64,000 nt of DNA from Crossaster papposus (GCA_037893245.1 JBAIAA010000078.1:1364001-1428000), one strand, 5' to 3'. Counted from the stretch's first letter, positions 34,471-47,600 are shown. Notes: generated from the letters alone by a model not told the origin. Numbers and translations: made by a program.

Positions 34471-34634
34471 GAGGTAAAACCCGTTGGCATTCTCTTGTCC
34501 ACTTCCTTTTTGACGAGAGTGCAGTGCTGAGACAGCATTTTACTTTAGCTGGAATGCTCGCACAGCATTTTACTTTAACTGGAAACCCGTTGGCCCTTTT
34601 ATTATGCTCTCAGAGCATTTTACCTTTGACTTGT
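33134..34634. mobile_element. Nested TIR/foldback element
   Basis: Arms 33134-33389 and 34311-34634 are inverted copies (ACAAGTCAAAGGTAAAATGC; GGGCCAACGGGTTTCCAGTT; GGTCAGCAGGTGTGGGCCAC). The right arm is longer because a C7 run on the left corresponds to a 74-base G tract on the right. A further inverted pair lies inside at about 33958-34294 (GAGCCAATGAAATGTCCAGG and complement). Confidence 0.7.
34393..34466 (+). repeat. Interrupted poly-G tract
   Basis: Runs of G (24, 16 and 26 or so) separated by TT. Strong G-quadruplex potential, or an assembly expansion, since the matching position of the other arm has only seven C. Confidence 0.8.
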
Positions 34635-34704
34635 ATAATCTATAACTATATAGGATTGAAACAAACAATGGGTTCCAATTACCAAACGTATACGATCCCT
34701 TTAA

Positions 34705-35612
34705 AAGTGACCCCAGAATCTCGTTCTACATAATGATAACACATAAACGCCCCTTTTTTGTTCAAGGTTGAATGTGTGGATGTTTATATCCTACTCTTTC
34801 CGGTTAACACAATTTCGTTCTAAACTGGTTTTGTAGCTCAATTGCGCTCTTCTAGGACCCCTTTAAAATGTTATCAGGCCCCTCTTACTCTAATCTAAAT
34901 AAAAAGCTGTTTTGTGCCCATGTCGGGGTTTTTAGTGGCGTAAAGGTTTTCAGTTCAGGATGGTTAACACTGTCAAAGTTTAAAACCCGTAATATTCAAC
35001 ACATTCATTTTGCAGTTTCAAACTAAGTTGAAAATGCATTAAAGTCTTTAGGGATATTTACCTTTTTTTAAAGACATTTAACAAGGGATACATAGCTAGC
35101 TTTTCCCCCTCATAAACTTAGTACGTTCCATTCCTGGAAATTACAAAATCATTTTTTTGTTATTGGACTCGATGTCGGACATGCATTAAAACACAACACG
35201 CAAAAGCAATCTATTCTTGTGCTATGTGCAGCACGATTATTTCTTTCACCGTTAGATTTAAATAATAATTATTACTATCATATAAAATTTCATATGTACA
35301 ACAATAGCAACACTTTACAACAAACAACCGAGTATTGTAAAAACCTGAACAAATATGAAATCTTCAGACAGCTCTACCAGTCCCAGCATTTTGACAATAT
35401 TCATCTTACTCTGAAAAAAAGGTCAGTCAGTGGGCTTTTACTGTACTTTTGTAATAAAATTGACAATAAATTAAATAAAAATGTAAATATTTATATTTTA
35501 TGTGATTACATAATGACTACATGTAGTCCACAAAATCCCCAGTTTTAAAGGGGTATAATATACCTTTTGTAGCTACCCAAAAAGTAACCATTAATATACT
35601 GTGAAAAAAACT
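34705..35612. other. AT-rich stretch, repeat remnant, no gene
   Basis: 34704-34810 is a diverged relative of inverted repeat A (AGTGACCCCAGAATCTCGTT; GGATGTTTATATCCTACTCT). The 109-codon frame at 35219-35548 is Asn/Tyr/Lys-rich as expected from AT-rich DNA and has no recognisable domain. Confidence 0.35.
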
Positions 35613-35864
35613 TACTTGGGGAGACAAATTAGCGTAGGTTTTTAGGTAATAAGGAGACAGTGGCACTTAGGGAGACATTTCAGTGTCTCCCTAAGTGTCT
35701 AGCTACCCTAACAAACAATATTTGGGAGTTATTTTTGTCCTAGAACGACATATTTTGGTCTAAATAGCATAAATCTCGAAGATCTTAGAGAAAAGGGTTA
35801 GGGTAAACAAGTTAGGACTGTTTTAAGTCTGTGTACATCTCTATGGGATTGTCCCCCCAAGTGC
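35613..35864. mobile_element. MITE, CACTTAGGGAGAC family, copy 2
   Basis: Ends TACTTGGGGAGACAA and TTGTCCCCCCAAGTG. The interior matches 12638-12895 over its length, including the internal hairpin ACACTTAGGGAGAC.. and the AGTTATTTTT and GTTAGGGTAAACAAGTTAGG words. (TAA)n follows at 35876-35899. Confidence 0.6.
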
Positions 35865-35899
35865 CTATTTGGAGGTATAATAATAATAATAATAATAAT

Positions 35900-38072
35900 G
35901 ATTCTAAACTCCCTATGAAATTATTCCGTCTGGCATGCTGTTATTTATTAGAAAAAACCAAAAGATAGCTATTTCCAAATATGCCTCCCAGAGAGACACA
36001 TTTGGACATTTTCGCAAATTATTTCCTGCACATTATATAGTACATGTACATGTCTAAAATCGATAGATCAGGGGATCAGTATTTTATTGCAAATACTGTT
36101 ACACTGACCTATTTAAAGTTGTGTGCTTATAATTTATATAGATACTAGAAACAAAAAGCAAGGAAAAAAATGCTTTCCAAGGAGTCGGGTTCGTTGATCC
36201 TACTTCAGACGAATCAGAGCAACTGTGGTAGACGTCGGGGAATTATCAGGTTAGGGAACCAGACTAGTTGGTTTACACTCATTCACGGATGCGTTATGGA
36301 TTGCAAACAAAATGTGATCTAACTAATTAATTTGATAAACCAGGGGCAGTATTTTAATAGTCAGTTTTTTTCAAAGACCATCGTTGCAAATTGATGCAAA
36401 CATCCCCCTTTAAGTTGAAAATAACAACATATTCTACAGGGGTGGGGGTGGGTGTCGCACTGTGAGAAATCACCCCTGCCGAATTTGGAAGTTTTGATTT
36501 GCATAATAATTCACTAGTAAATCCACGTTTTTTGGAGGGAAAGGGGCATCCTACCACCACCACAAGCCCTATAACACCACCCATGTTAAATACGCAATAA
36601 ATTAACACAAACTTTACCGCTCGTCTTATGTTTTCTACACCTTTTTCTTTCCTGATATCAGTAAACGACACCAATACAAGTACACTTCTAGTTTGTGTTT
36701 CGTTTAAACATTTTGGAATATTTGCAAACGGGTTTTGATATTTTGTTTTCCAGTTAAACATTTGAACGTGTAATTAAAAATGTCACATCCTTACTAAACC
36801 CTAACCCATTTGTACAGGAAATTACTTTCATAGACCCCCATTTAATCTCATAAATGGGTGCATGCATGTACACAACCTCAACCGTCATTTATTTGTCCTG
36901 CAGGTTTCTCCAAATACTCAAATATATTTTAAAAGATCCATGTCATTTATCGCAATTCACGAAAAATCCCAACAAGACCTGGTGTTTACTGAATGGGGAT
37001 TGCAGTACTAATATAATGTGCTATTGCAAAATGACAATATTTAGGTATTCCTTAAGAGAAATTATCGCCATATTTGGGTGTCATATTCAAACTTACATTT
37101 TTTTTAAAAATCAACCCCGATTCACAGTACCGGTAAATGTCTATTGACTTAAAGTACAAGTAGACCACCGAGTTGAAATCCTAGGAGGCCTAGAGAATGA
37201 CTTTCGACTTGAAATTTGTAGGCAACTTGCAAAAAGGTGATCTAAGACAATTCGAGGGTGCCGCATCCAAATTTGGTAGTCCCCGACTTGCACGTTTTGG
37301 CTGTAGATGCTCTTAAAGATGTACAACTCGAGTTGTGCATAAACCTCCACAGTCAAATTGGACAAGTTGGAGATAGCGGGACATGAATAAACATAAGAAA
37401 GGCTTGCACAGGCATGACAATTATTCATTTGCAGACTTTATCTGTATTCATATTCCAGTTGAATTGAAGAGAATGAAAAATTAAAGGTGCACCTCTATTT
37501 GTATATCTTTGTTAAGTGGCAGCAAGTATTTTCTTGTATGCTTGATTGCAAATGGTATCAAAGCTATCACAAACAAAGCAGCACTCTATTATTCATCACC
37601 ATTTGTATTTGTAATAGGTTTTATTACAGCTGCCAAAACAATTAAGGACAGTACTTGTTCATTTCAGTACTTGTTCATGTATACAGCAAAAAATATGACG
37701 TGTTGGGTCCGGTCCTGACCTATTTGACCACGAGAAGTGTGTTGAAGCTACACGTACCAGATAATTTATGGGGAAAATTAAATGTTTGGACGTCACCATG
37801 TTGACTGTGGTACAACCTTGTAATGTATCAATGCTAAGTGCGGTACGAACATAGGCAATTTCACTTTGCACTGGGAAGAAGATTTTTCAAATGTTTGCAG
37901 AAAAGCTTGATTTTTGACTTGATGTATTTTTCGGTGAGAATGCAACTTTTGCAACGGGGACTACAGGGTATGTTCAACACGGTCTTTGTACATGCCAAAA
38001 AACAGGTTGCCTACAAAAGTTAAGTCGAAGTTGCAAGATACAGCATTCAGCTCTGGCCTAAAGCACTGACCT
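35900..38072. other. No gene seen
   Basis: Mixed AT-rich sequence. Frames at 36354-36761 (minus) and 36854-37147 (plus) lack splice context, domains or coding composition. Confidence 0.3.
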
Positions 38073-38316
38073 GGGGCCAATTTCATAGAGCTGCTAAGCT
38101 GCAAAAATGTGCTTAGCACCAAAAAATCTTGCTCATTGAAAACAGGTTACCAGCCAAAATTCTACGTGTTTTTCATGCTAAGCAAAAAACCAGCTGATTA
38201 TCAATTGAAAACAATAAAGAAAACGTAACAATTTGGTCTGTAACCTTGTTTTTGCCAAGGACAAATTTTCATGCTAAGCAAATTGTTGTGCTTAGCAGCT
38301 CTATGAAATTGGCCCC
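38073..38316. mobile_element. MITE, GGGGCCAATTTCATAGAGC family, copy 1
   Basis: Ends GGGGCCAATTTCATAGAGCT and AGCTCTATGAAATTGGCCCC are exact inverted repeats; inner GCTAAGC / GCTTAGC words pair. Relatives: 41250-41502, the outer parts of foldback B, fragments near 61440, 61945 and the right window edge (63960-64000). Confidence 0.75.
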
Positions 38317-39203
38317 TGCTTTAAGGTTATGTGTCCATGCTGGATGCTGGAAAAACAAAACAAACACATGACAGCAGACACAGGTGTTATGATGATGATT
38401 TCACAGGATACTTGAGACTAATACATGTATTCATTTACAGTCAAGTACTCATATTTTAAAATCATTTGTACTTTTGGATGTTTGGAAATTTGTAGAGTTA
38501 TTAAGTTCGCGTCTGAGCGTGTACACAAGCAAAGTGCTGGAATTCAAAAACGGACGACAGATAAATACATCACGAGCAAGGAAATATCTGTCAGCGACCG
38601 GCTCGCAGCAAGCAAGGCCGGAAATATAATTTTGGTGATTTTACAACAAGAATTGGAAATATTCCGAGTCAGGGGCTGGGTATGGGCTGTCTGTTCTTGA
38701 CATACAAAACTCATTCTTGCAAAACCTTGTGGATAAGTGTTGTGTGATACTGTTTTTAGGGCAGTGTTCTTGAGTAGCGTTCCTTCCATTCGAGCGCAAA
38801 AAAAAAAGTTTCGCGTGTCAAGAACAGACTGCCCGATCCAAGCCCAACAGTTTGGGTGTAAAGTAATAACATATGTTGTTGAATTTTGCAAGAGTGTGAA
38901 AAATTCATTAAAAATAAATACTGCCCTTTTTCTTCTTCAATTTATACAGAAAATCACTAGCTCCAAATTTAAGTGACTGTACAATTTCATTCTTGCTGTT
39001 GTGGATTTGACAAGATCTTTGCGATGTTTTAACCGTACCATAAAATAGAAATGTGGGTGCAATGGTTAGAAAAATATCATGAGGTGACAGATGAAATGAA
39101 ATGGAATGAAACATTTCATTTGTCACCGAATGAAATTATTCTTTCCATTCATTGCCATCGCACGAACGTGAAACATTCATTATTTGTTTTATACAACACC
39201 TGA
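38317..39203. other. Repeat remnants, no gene
   Basis: 38540-38640 resembles the core of the TTAA MITE family (CGGACGACAGATAAATACAT; AAGCAAGGCCGGAAAT). Open frames on both strands here are explained by that remnant. Confidence 0.3.
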
Positions 39204-39377
39204 ATAAATCTCCGTCGTCTGATTGGTCAAAGTGCGACTAATGGTGCGTCACCGTGCAATGGTTCTATTGATCGCTGTATGGAACTATTTTTGCGGTGCA
39301 GCTGCGCTGTGCATTGGGACAAATAATTCAATGACACAAGATCAATGATTCACCAATCAGATGACAGGGATTTATTA
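39204..39377. mobile_element. Foldback MITE, ATAAATCTCCGTCGTCTGAT ends
   Basis: Ends AATAAATCTCCGTCGTCTGA and its near complement TCAGATGACAGGGATTTATT, with CAATCA-type words paired inside. Confidence 0.5.
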
Positions 39378-39495
39378 AGATATTGTAAAATACTACATTA
39401 TAAAAAAACTATTACTACAAGTTGTTTGGGGATAGTTCTACGAATGGTCCAAAACAGCAACATCACATAATTTAAAATACAATGGTATATAATAT

Positions 39496-39640
39496 CCCTA
39501 ACCCTCCAGGGTATTTTGGCTAGAAACCCTGCCAGAGCAACAGATTGCATACTTTGTCACATTGACTTGTGTGCAGAGTCCAACAAGGTCAAGCAGTCAC
39601 CACAGATGGACTGTGCTGGATTTGGCAGGGTTAGGGTTAA
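39496..39640. mobile_element. 145-bp element ending in CCCTAACCC words, copy 1
   Basis: Starts CCCTAACCCTCCAGGGTATT and ends TTTGGCAGGGTTAGGGTTAA. An inverted copy is at 60330-60479, sharing TGGCTAGAAACCCTGCCAG, CACATTGACTTGTG and AAGGTCAAGCAGTCA. Confidence 0.6.
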
Positions 39641-41249
39641 GGTATAGATCGTTGGCACCTCAGGTTTGTTTATAGAGGCATGTGCTTTTGTTCAACACTG
39701 ATGAGCATGAGTAGATGCATTACTTGTTAATACATTTAGGGTGCATTTTGGTTAGCTCACCCGGATCGACTCGGGTAGTCTCTGTGTGTTTGATAACCTT
39801 ATACCTCATACTTATGGCTCACCCATGTTGGCCAACCCAGACCACGCTTGTGGAGCCCAATCTACTGGTATGTACAAATGCACACGCATGCGTTGTTCAT
39901 TCCAAGAAATGGACAAATACGGTGGCCTGAGAGCAGGAAAGATCTAGTGGTCCCAGTTCTTATTCTACAATTCCAGCTTCATATTGTTTACTTCTTTGTG
40001 ATTGACAGAGAAGCAGCAGATCTCGAAGTAAGACTCGGGCTGATATGGGCACTTTGTCATTAGCTACGGCCAAGGCTATGGATGTTATGTGAGAATCATG
40101 ACGGCCTGCATTTAAGCGTTTAATTAGCACAGCCGTCATGACTAACCCGTTTGTCTTTACCCGAGTTGACCCGTATCAGCTAATCAAATGCCCCTTTATA
40201 TAAGAAAACACGTGTTCAAGATGAGGCAAGTTCAATCAAGGACTATAGTTAACCATAGTTCCACTAAAGGCCAGTTCATACTTCACGCGAAAGCAAATGC
40301 GATACGAATTTGACGTCACAAAGCACTGGCTGTGAAAATTGCCCACTAACGACACGATTATTCGTAACTCACACAGTTGTCTTTGCAAGTTTGCTTAAAT
40401 GAGGCGTGACCTTTTCATGCAAACTCGACCATTCGAATATGCATAGCATCTTTACGCGGTTAACTACCCATTCAGCAGTCGTGTCGGCCTGCAATGCATA
40501 TCTAATTAGCGCTGGTTTACAAAGGAATTGTGTGCGTGCGCATAGTTGCGCGTATGTTGACAACTGTCATTCTACGATTACTGATTGGCTTCCTAGAAAA
40601 GCATGTGGAGAAATAAGGAAGAAGATAAACCGCTACATCAAGTTTGCTAAGATGACTGTGTGAGTTAAAGAGCTGGTCCATAATCGCGTCGTTGGCGTGG
40701 CGGGCTCACTGCTTGAAAATTTACTTTCTTAAGTATTTTTTAATAAATCGGTAGTAAAGTTTTTTGATATCTGCAAATGGTGAATCTTACCTTTAAACTA
40801 CGCAATCAAGTGCCACAAAAGATTGACTAGAGTCGTTCGCACTGCAAAGTTGTCGCATGCACTAGGTACATCACAAACCAACCACTAGTGAACCACTGGT
40901 CCTTGATGGAACTTGCCCATAGCTGATCATGCAGAGTTGTAGCTACACTGGCTAGAGCCGGCTAGAACCGACTGGCACTCCCCATCACTGGCCGTCACTT
41001 GGGGTGAAAAAGAAGCTTGCCAGCCAGCACAAATGTTGCTGCATTACATGGCGATTTGCCAAGGTTTTGACAGAGAAAATAGGCTGATACTACAACGGCC
41101 CAACCATCCAGCTCGAAAACAGCCGGCACTAAGAAATTTCTAGCTACAACCCTGAGCTGATGAAAGCAATCGATATATGCGCTTTACGGCACAATATCTG
41201 GACAACAACTCTTGTCAGAGTGTGCACAAACCTGCAGTGCATGCATTCA
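39641..41249. other. Intergenic, degenerate repeats
   Basis: Downstream of VPS54. Contains a CAGTTCATACTTCACGCGAA element head near 40270 (related to 48845 and 58326) and a tail of the AAAGGTAGGATACACC family near 40740-40797. No coding exon recognised. Confidence 0.3.
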
Positions 41250-41502
41250 GGGGTCAATTTCATTGAGCTGCTAAGCACAACATTTTGCTGAGCACAAAAA
41301 AAGTTTTGCTCTGTAAAAACAGGTTACCAGCTATAAATCCATGTACTTTTCATGCTAAGCCAAAAAAAAACACCAGCTGAATATCCATCACAAACATTAA
41401 ACATCAGGTGAAAATTTGGTCTGTAACCCAGTTTTTGCCAAGAAAGATTATTCATACTAAACAAATTTGGGTGCTTAGCAGCTCCCTGGTGAAATTGCCC
41501 CC
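41250..41502. mobile_element. MITE, GGGGCCAATTTCATAGAGC family, copy 2
   Basis: Ends GGGGTCAATTTCATTGAGCT and AGCTCCCTGGTGAAATTGCC. It lies 83 bases 3' of the VPS54 stop, so it is probably within the VPS54 3' UTR. Confidence 0.7.
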
Positions 41503-41584
41503 TGGTGTACATGTCACGTCAATGTCAGGGCTGAGGGGGTACTCGTTACGGTTAAACAGTTGGCCGCCTGGGCGGCCCTCACTG

Positions 41585-41687
41585 CTACCTCCAGTCCCAG
41601 ACATCGTCCATGTTGTCTGTGATACTCTGTAAACCATCCAATGACTGGATGAACTCTGTGTAGAACGCAAGGTCCGATGTCACTAGC
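41585..41687 (-). CDS. VPS54: VPS54 last exon
   Basis: Acceptor GTTCATCCCCTCAG; 1 base + 33 codons + [23 protein letters not shown] then [13 protein letters not shown]. It ends one residue short of the human alignment. Confidence 0.93.
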
Positions 41688-44600
41688 CTGAGGGGATGAA
41701 CACAAAATCCAAAAGAATGCATTGGAGAATGCAAGATAGAGGTGCATGCTAGAACCGGGTACCAGACTACCCGACCACCCCAACACTCATGTCAGGAACC
41801 CGTTCCAGATCATGGGATTGGGTCCTCGTACCCAACTTGCAAACTCCTACTACATTGAAAAAGAAAGCTTTTGAATGCCATTTTCTGGGGCATTTTCAAA
41901 ATGAAAACCAGGCTGCATGGAAAACAAACAGATTTTTCAATGACACTAGCGAAAGTTGCAGTTTACACAGCTGAGCTATAACTTCTCCGATTGAATTTTT
42001 TTTCTATTGAGATTCTACAGAAAAGTGCCATGATCTTTGTCGCGTCCTAAAAATGATTTGAGAGGGTCTTATCATTAATACTAAAACAGCAAAAAACCTA
42101 CGGGAATTGTTTATCGGCGATATTTGTAAGGCAATATGGAATTGAGACAATCCATGACAGTCAAAATGAGAGTTTGCAGGGGTAATGCAACAGAAAAAAA
42201 CGTTTAAATCAGATATATCACCATGTAAAAACATTAAAATGCTAAAAAAGACCTTAATTTCTAGTTTTAAAAATAATTGGTTTTTTAAATTTTTTTTAAC
42301 AAAAACATATTTATTATGTGGTATTTATACTATTTCTTTACAATATAGGAATAAGTGTAGGCATATTCGTCATGAAAAAAAAGATTCGTGTATTTTTTTT
42401 GTTAAAAGCAAAAACTCAATTGATTTTGTTAGATGATACTATGAACATAAAAAAAAAATAGGGTGTCATTTTTTCTGAGCATTCTAACGGCCTGAAATCC
42501 AAGATGGCCGCCACCTTAGCAAAACGCCCTAAATTTGACACTAAACTTTACTTAATGTGGTTTAAATATATTTTTTTTAGCATGAACTGCTTGGAATTAC
42601 TCTCAACAAGACCCAAAACATTTTGTTTTGCTATCACCGCAAAATCTTCCTGAAAAACTATCTCGCTGTATAATAGGATAATGCATGGAGGATTTTCCAG
42701 GAAAGGCTTGGATGTGGTGGAGCCTAATTAATTAATCGTTAGATCATGACATAATCACTGTGAATGAGTTTGGCTTGGAAATTGTAGAGGTGACTATAAC
42801 AACAATAAATTTCACCTGACTACTAATCTTTTTAGGTGACTATAACAACAATAAATTTCACCTGACTACTAATCTTTTTATTTAATATAATATTTTTATT
42901 TTGCACAATTTGAGACAGAGCTGCCTTTTTATTTCAACACGGCGGCCGGAAAATGGCGTTCACCGGCTATAGATCACCTCGACAAAACAGGCCGCTATCC
43001 CAACATCATGAAGCTTGTTGAATTTCTTGGAGGGGCTGCCAGGGAGGCCAACGATCCTGTGTACGGGTTTGAGGAAAGGAGCAGCAGGGAATACAAGACG
43101 GGATCAAACTTCAACGTCCAAGCTAAGACTACATCACAGCCACCTGCTCAAAGAACCCGACCGAACAAAGGAAATGGATACCAGCATGCTCAGAAACAGT
43201 CTTGTCCCCTGTGCTCTGGAGGGCATCAGTTAGTTGAGTGTAGGCAGTTCACTAAGATGAGTCCACATGATTGCCCGATTGCTAGACACCACTTTGCCAG
43301 AAGATGTGATCAGGGTGCATGTATAGTTGGAGGTAGCAAAGTGAGACACTCAAAGCTACTGCATGATGTGTTCCAGTCTTCCAGTATCAACGTTCAAGCC
43401 CCGAAAGAGCTACGGTCAACTGACAGCGAGAACATTAGAGCTACCAGTCTTGCATGACTAACAAGATGGCTTTGCCTATCGTTGCGGTAATCGTGAAGGG
43501 TGTCGGCAGAAGTGACAGCATCAAGACTCATGCGCTACTCGACCCTGGCAGTAACAAGAGTTTCTGCTCCGTAGATCTGGTGAGGATTCCTGACATACTG
43601 GGTAGTCCACAAGCCCCGTCTCTCGACACGCTGAACAAGGGATCACAGGTGGAGAAACTGGCGGTCGCTCTGAACATATTTGGTAACAACACGGGAAAAG
43701 TTTTCCACCTGCCACAAGTCTACGCCTTGAAGGACTTTCCTATACCCTGCGAGACAGCTGTGCCACTCACAAAGATTTGAGCCCTCACAAGCACCTAAAG
43801 GACATCCCGTTTCCTCGTATATCTAAGAAAGGTGTCACCATGTCGATTGGTCAGGATGTACCCGAGATATTAGTGCCTCTTGAGGTACGACTTAGCAAGG
43901 AGGCGGATTCCTATGCTGTCAGAAAATCAGTCCGGTGGACTATTAATGGTCCGTTGGGTTACAAGGCAACAGGCAGTGCTGTATCTAACTTTGTCCAAGG
44001 AAACCTTAAGGCTCAGGTAGAGAAGTTTTAGAAGTTGGATATCGGCCAATCTTTGGCAAGTGTCTTGCCTACTATGTCAGTTGACGATATGAGGGCGGTA
44101 AAAATATGGAACGGGTCAATAAGCATAGTCAATGGACATTACCAGCTAGCCATTCCCTTTAAGTGCGATCCTCCAGACCTGCCTAACAACAAGATGATGG
44201 CAGAGAGGCGTCTTTCATCTTTCGGAAAGAGATTAACGAAAAAAACAATAAAATTAGATATACCAAAGAGATGAGCCAGCTGGTTGAGAAGGAGAAGGTG
44301 GCAGACGAAGAGCTGAACAATTCTCCCGGCGCAGCCTGGTACCTGCCTCACCACGCCGTTATCAACCCCAACAAACTAGATAAGCTGAGAGTCGTGTTTG
44401 ACTGTGCAGCCAAGAGTCATGGGATGTCTCTCAACGACACTGTTCTACAGGGGCCGGATATGATGAATAAGCTTGTGGGAGTCATCATGTGCTTTTATGA
44501 GCACAAGGTCGGCTTGATGGGTGACGTCGAACAAATGTAACACCAGGTGCAAGTTCAGAAAGAGCACAGAGATGCCCTGAGGTTTCTTTGAGGGCCAGAA

Positions 44601-47600
44601 GGAGACACAACTCAGACACCAGATGTTTTCCAAATGACAGTTCACCTGTTTGGGGGCGTTTGGAGCCCGAGCTGTGCTAACTTCGCACTGAGACGCACAA
44701 CAGAAGACAACAAAGACAAATTCAGTGCTGATGTGGTGGTCAAGGTAAAAGAAACTTCTATGTTGATGACTGCCTCAAGTCTGTGCAGTCTGAAGATGAA
44801 GCTGTTCTGATGGCAAAGCAGCTGACTGACCTGTTGATGACTGCCTCGAGTCTGTGCAGTCTCAAGATGAAGCTGTTCTGATGGCGAAGCAGCTGACTGA
44901 CCCGTTGATGACTGCCTCAAGTCTGTGCAGTCTGAAGATGAAGCTGTTCTGATGGCGAATCAGCTGACTGACCTGTTGGCAATGGGTGGTTTCCGCTTGA
45001 CCAAGTGGATTAGTACCAGCAGAAAGGTCTTAGAATCTATACCACAAGTTGACAGGGCTAAAGTAATCAAGGACCTGGACCTTGACCGAGACGGCCTTCC
45101 GGTGGAGAGAGCCTCAGGAAGTTCATTTGGACACAGAGAATTATCTGCTCGGTGAACCACCATTTACATATGTCGAAGTGGACTGTTTTGGTCCGTTCTA
45201 CGTCAAACAAGGCCATAGCAGAGTAAATAGGTAACGGCTGTTTATTCACAGAGCTATCCATTTAGAGATGCTACATTCGCTGGAAGCAGATTTCTTCCTG
45301 AATGCTTTTATCAGGTTCACTGCAAGGTGAGGGACACCAAATGGGTCCACTCTGACAACGGTACAAACTTCGTCGGTGGGGAAAAGGAGCTCAGAGGAGC
45401 GATCAAACATCTTGCGGAAAATAAGCAGACACAGGTCTTTCTCCTGAGCACGGAGATAGAGTGGGAGTTCAACCCACCAGCGGCGTCCCACATGGGCGGC
45501 GTTTGGGAGCGCCAGATACGGACAGTCTGCAAAGTTCTCAACTTAAATGCATGACCAAGTTCTGGATGACGAAAAACTACTCACTCTGTTCTGCGAAGTC
45601 GAGTCTATCAGTCACAGCCGTTTTTGATGATCCAAAGGACTTAAAAGCTCTCACACCAAATCATCTCCTGAAGCTGAGAGCTGGTCACCCAGTCCCACTC
45701 CATAGTATGAAGGGAACTGACAAGTATGGCAAACGTTGGAAGCATGTTCAGTACTTGTTCTATCAGTTCTGGGAACGTTGGATCAGGGAGTATCTTCCTA
45801 CACTGCAGCGTTGACAACGATAGATCCATCCTCAGAGAAATTTCCAGACGGGGGATATAGTGCTGGTGCGGGATGACAACCTAAACCGAAACCAGTGGCC
45901 GCTTGGAAGGGTGCCCAAGACTTTCCCCGGAGGAGATAGGCTTGTCCGCTCTGTCGAATTGAAGACATCTGCTGGTATCCTTGTGAGGCCTATCATTTAG
46001 CTGTGCCTCCTGGAGGGCGTCCTAGAGTAGTTGTCTCAAATTCCTAGGACTTAAACCTCCACAGTTTCTTAATTCATTGTAAATTAGCATGCGTTCACGT
46101 GCTTAATGATATTAGATGTTTAGTACCTGGTTACTTAGATAGTTTTGGTAAATGTAAGTTTAATCCTACATTTAAGGGGCCGGGATGTAACGCAGGTACT
46201 TTCTGCAATCTAAATTTGTGCTTACCCTTTTATGAAGATCATACATATAACATAAAGTGATGATCCCATTAGATTTCTGGTCTCAGAAAACATATATTTA
46301 GACACTTCATTTGTTTTTGTATCACATGTATTCGCGAAGATATCGCATTATAAGTGTTCGGCAGCCATTTTGGACGCCATCTTGGATTTCATACCCTTAG
46401 AATGTTCAGAAAAAATGACACCCTAATTTTTGTTTAAAGCTTATGATACCTTCTTACAAAATCAAGTGATTTTTTGCTTTTAACAAAAAAAATACACGAA
46501 ATTGCAAATATGCCTACACTAGAAGTAGACATACATGTATCAAAGATATATAAATCTGAAAATCCCCCATCATTTTTTTTGCATTTTTCTCCTGTACTAG
46601 TTCAATCTCATTTTGCCAGAACTTCCTTACATTTCAGTTATTAAAAGCATTACCAAAAGCTTGAAGGGAAAGAAAACTCACCCGTGCTTGGGCCCCCCAT
46701 CATTCCTGACCTTGACCCTGATCAGAGCGTCCCTAAGGTGAGTCTTGAAGGACACATTGAGCCTCATGAAGAGAACCTTAGTCTGCTCTAGAGGCAGCAG
46801 CTCTGCGATGGCCTCGTGAAGCTTCCGTACTCTCTTGCAGACCTCTCGGAAGCAGGCAGACGGAACTGGGGCTTTGACCTCCCACTAAAAAAATGGGTCC
46901 AAACAGACACAGTGGAATTTGTTTTATAACATGTTGTTAATACCGAAATACTTCTTTTGAAAGAAAATGGACAACTTTACCGCAATGGAAAAGTAAACTT
47001 CCGCTATCCTGTAGCCTAAACTACCTATAACAATGGATGGAGATTCTTTCTAGAAGAATAAAATGATAGAATGATAGCAAGATAGCTTGATTTGAGCTAG
47101 TAGTTTTAGCTCCAGACCCTATTTTGTTAAGCGAATTCAGAGGTCCTTTCGCACTGAGAAATAAACTAAACCAATTCGTCAATTTAAATTCTGGAGCTAA
47201 CACTTCTGGCCCGAATCAAGATATGTTGGCGTTATTTTTCTTATAGAAAGATTCTCCATCCATTAGTAATTGGAGATCTTTTCGTAATGAGAAATAACTA
47301 AGTTATTATGTCAATATAAATTCTGGAGCTAAAACTACTAGTCCGAATCAAAATATTTTGGCAATATTTTTCTTCTAGAAAGATTCTCCATCCATTAGTA
47401 TTTGGAGGTCCTTTCGCACTGAGAAATAACTAAACCAATATGTCATGTTAAATAAGCCATTTGCGCGTGACCCCGAGTTAAATTATAATAACATCTGGTA
47501 CACTGACTTGCTCACACAGCTTGGCACAGTTTAACTTTAAATTCTCCAGACCAAAGACGCTGTTGCTATATCACGTGATTCGGGGCAAGCCTTACGCGTC

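Larger units (their letters stand above)
31311..34704. mobile_element. 3.4-kb TIR element with cargo
   Basis: Ends TTAAAGGGATCGTATACGTT and AACGTATACGATCCCTTTAA are exact inverted repeats that extend to GGTAATT; weaker similarity continues outward (TCGAGTTTCGGGGGTCA against CGAGATTCTGGGGTCA). Interior: AT-rich end region, a GC-rich reading frame (32479-33119), a nested foldback (33134-34634). No transposase recognised. Confidence 0.5.
42963..46187 (+). mobile_element. BEL/Pao LTR retrotransposon, internal region, degenerate
   Basis: Gag zinc knuckles, aspartyl protease, RT, integrase and the post-integrase domain follow in the normal BEL/Pao order on the plus strand, antisense to VPS54, with many stops, frame breaks and deletions (RNase H not seen). 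A polypurine-like GGGGCCGGGA at 46177-46186 precedes TGTAACGCAGG, a probable 3' LTR start. No matching left LTR was found, so this is a partial copy. Confidence 0.75.

Noticed and set aside
35219..35548. 109-codon open frame on the plus strand
   Set aside because: Asn/Tyr/Lys/Leu-rich, as expected in AT-rich DNA; no homologue recognised and no neighbouring exon.
36354..36761. 135-codon open frame on the minus strand
   Set aside because: No domain, splice context or coding composition; VV/Pro-Thr runs follow from simple sequence (CACCACC, GGGTGGGG).
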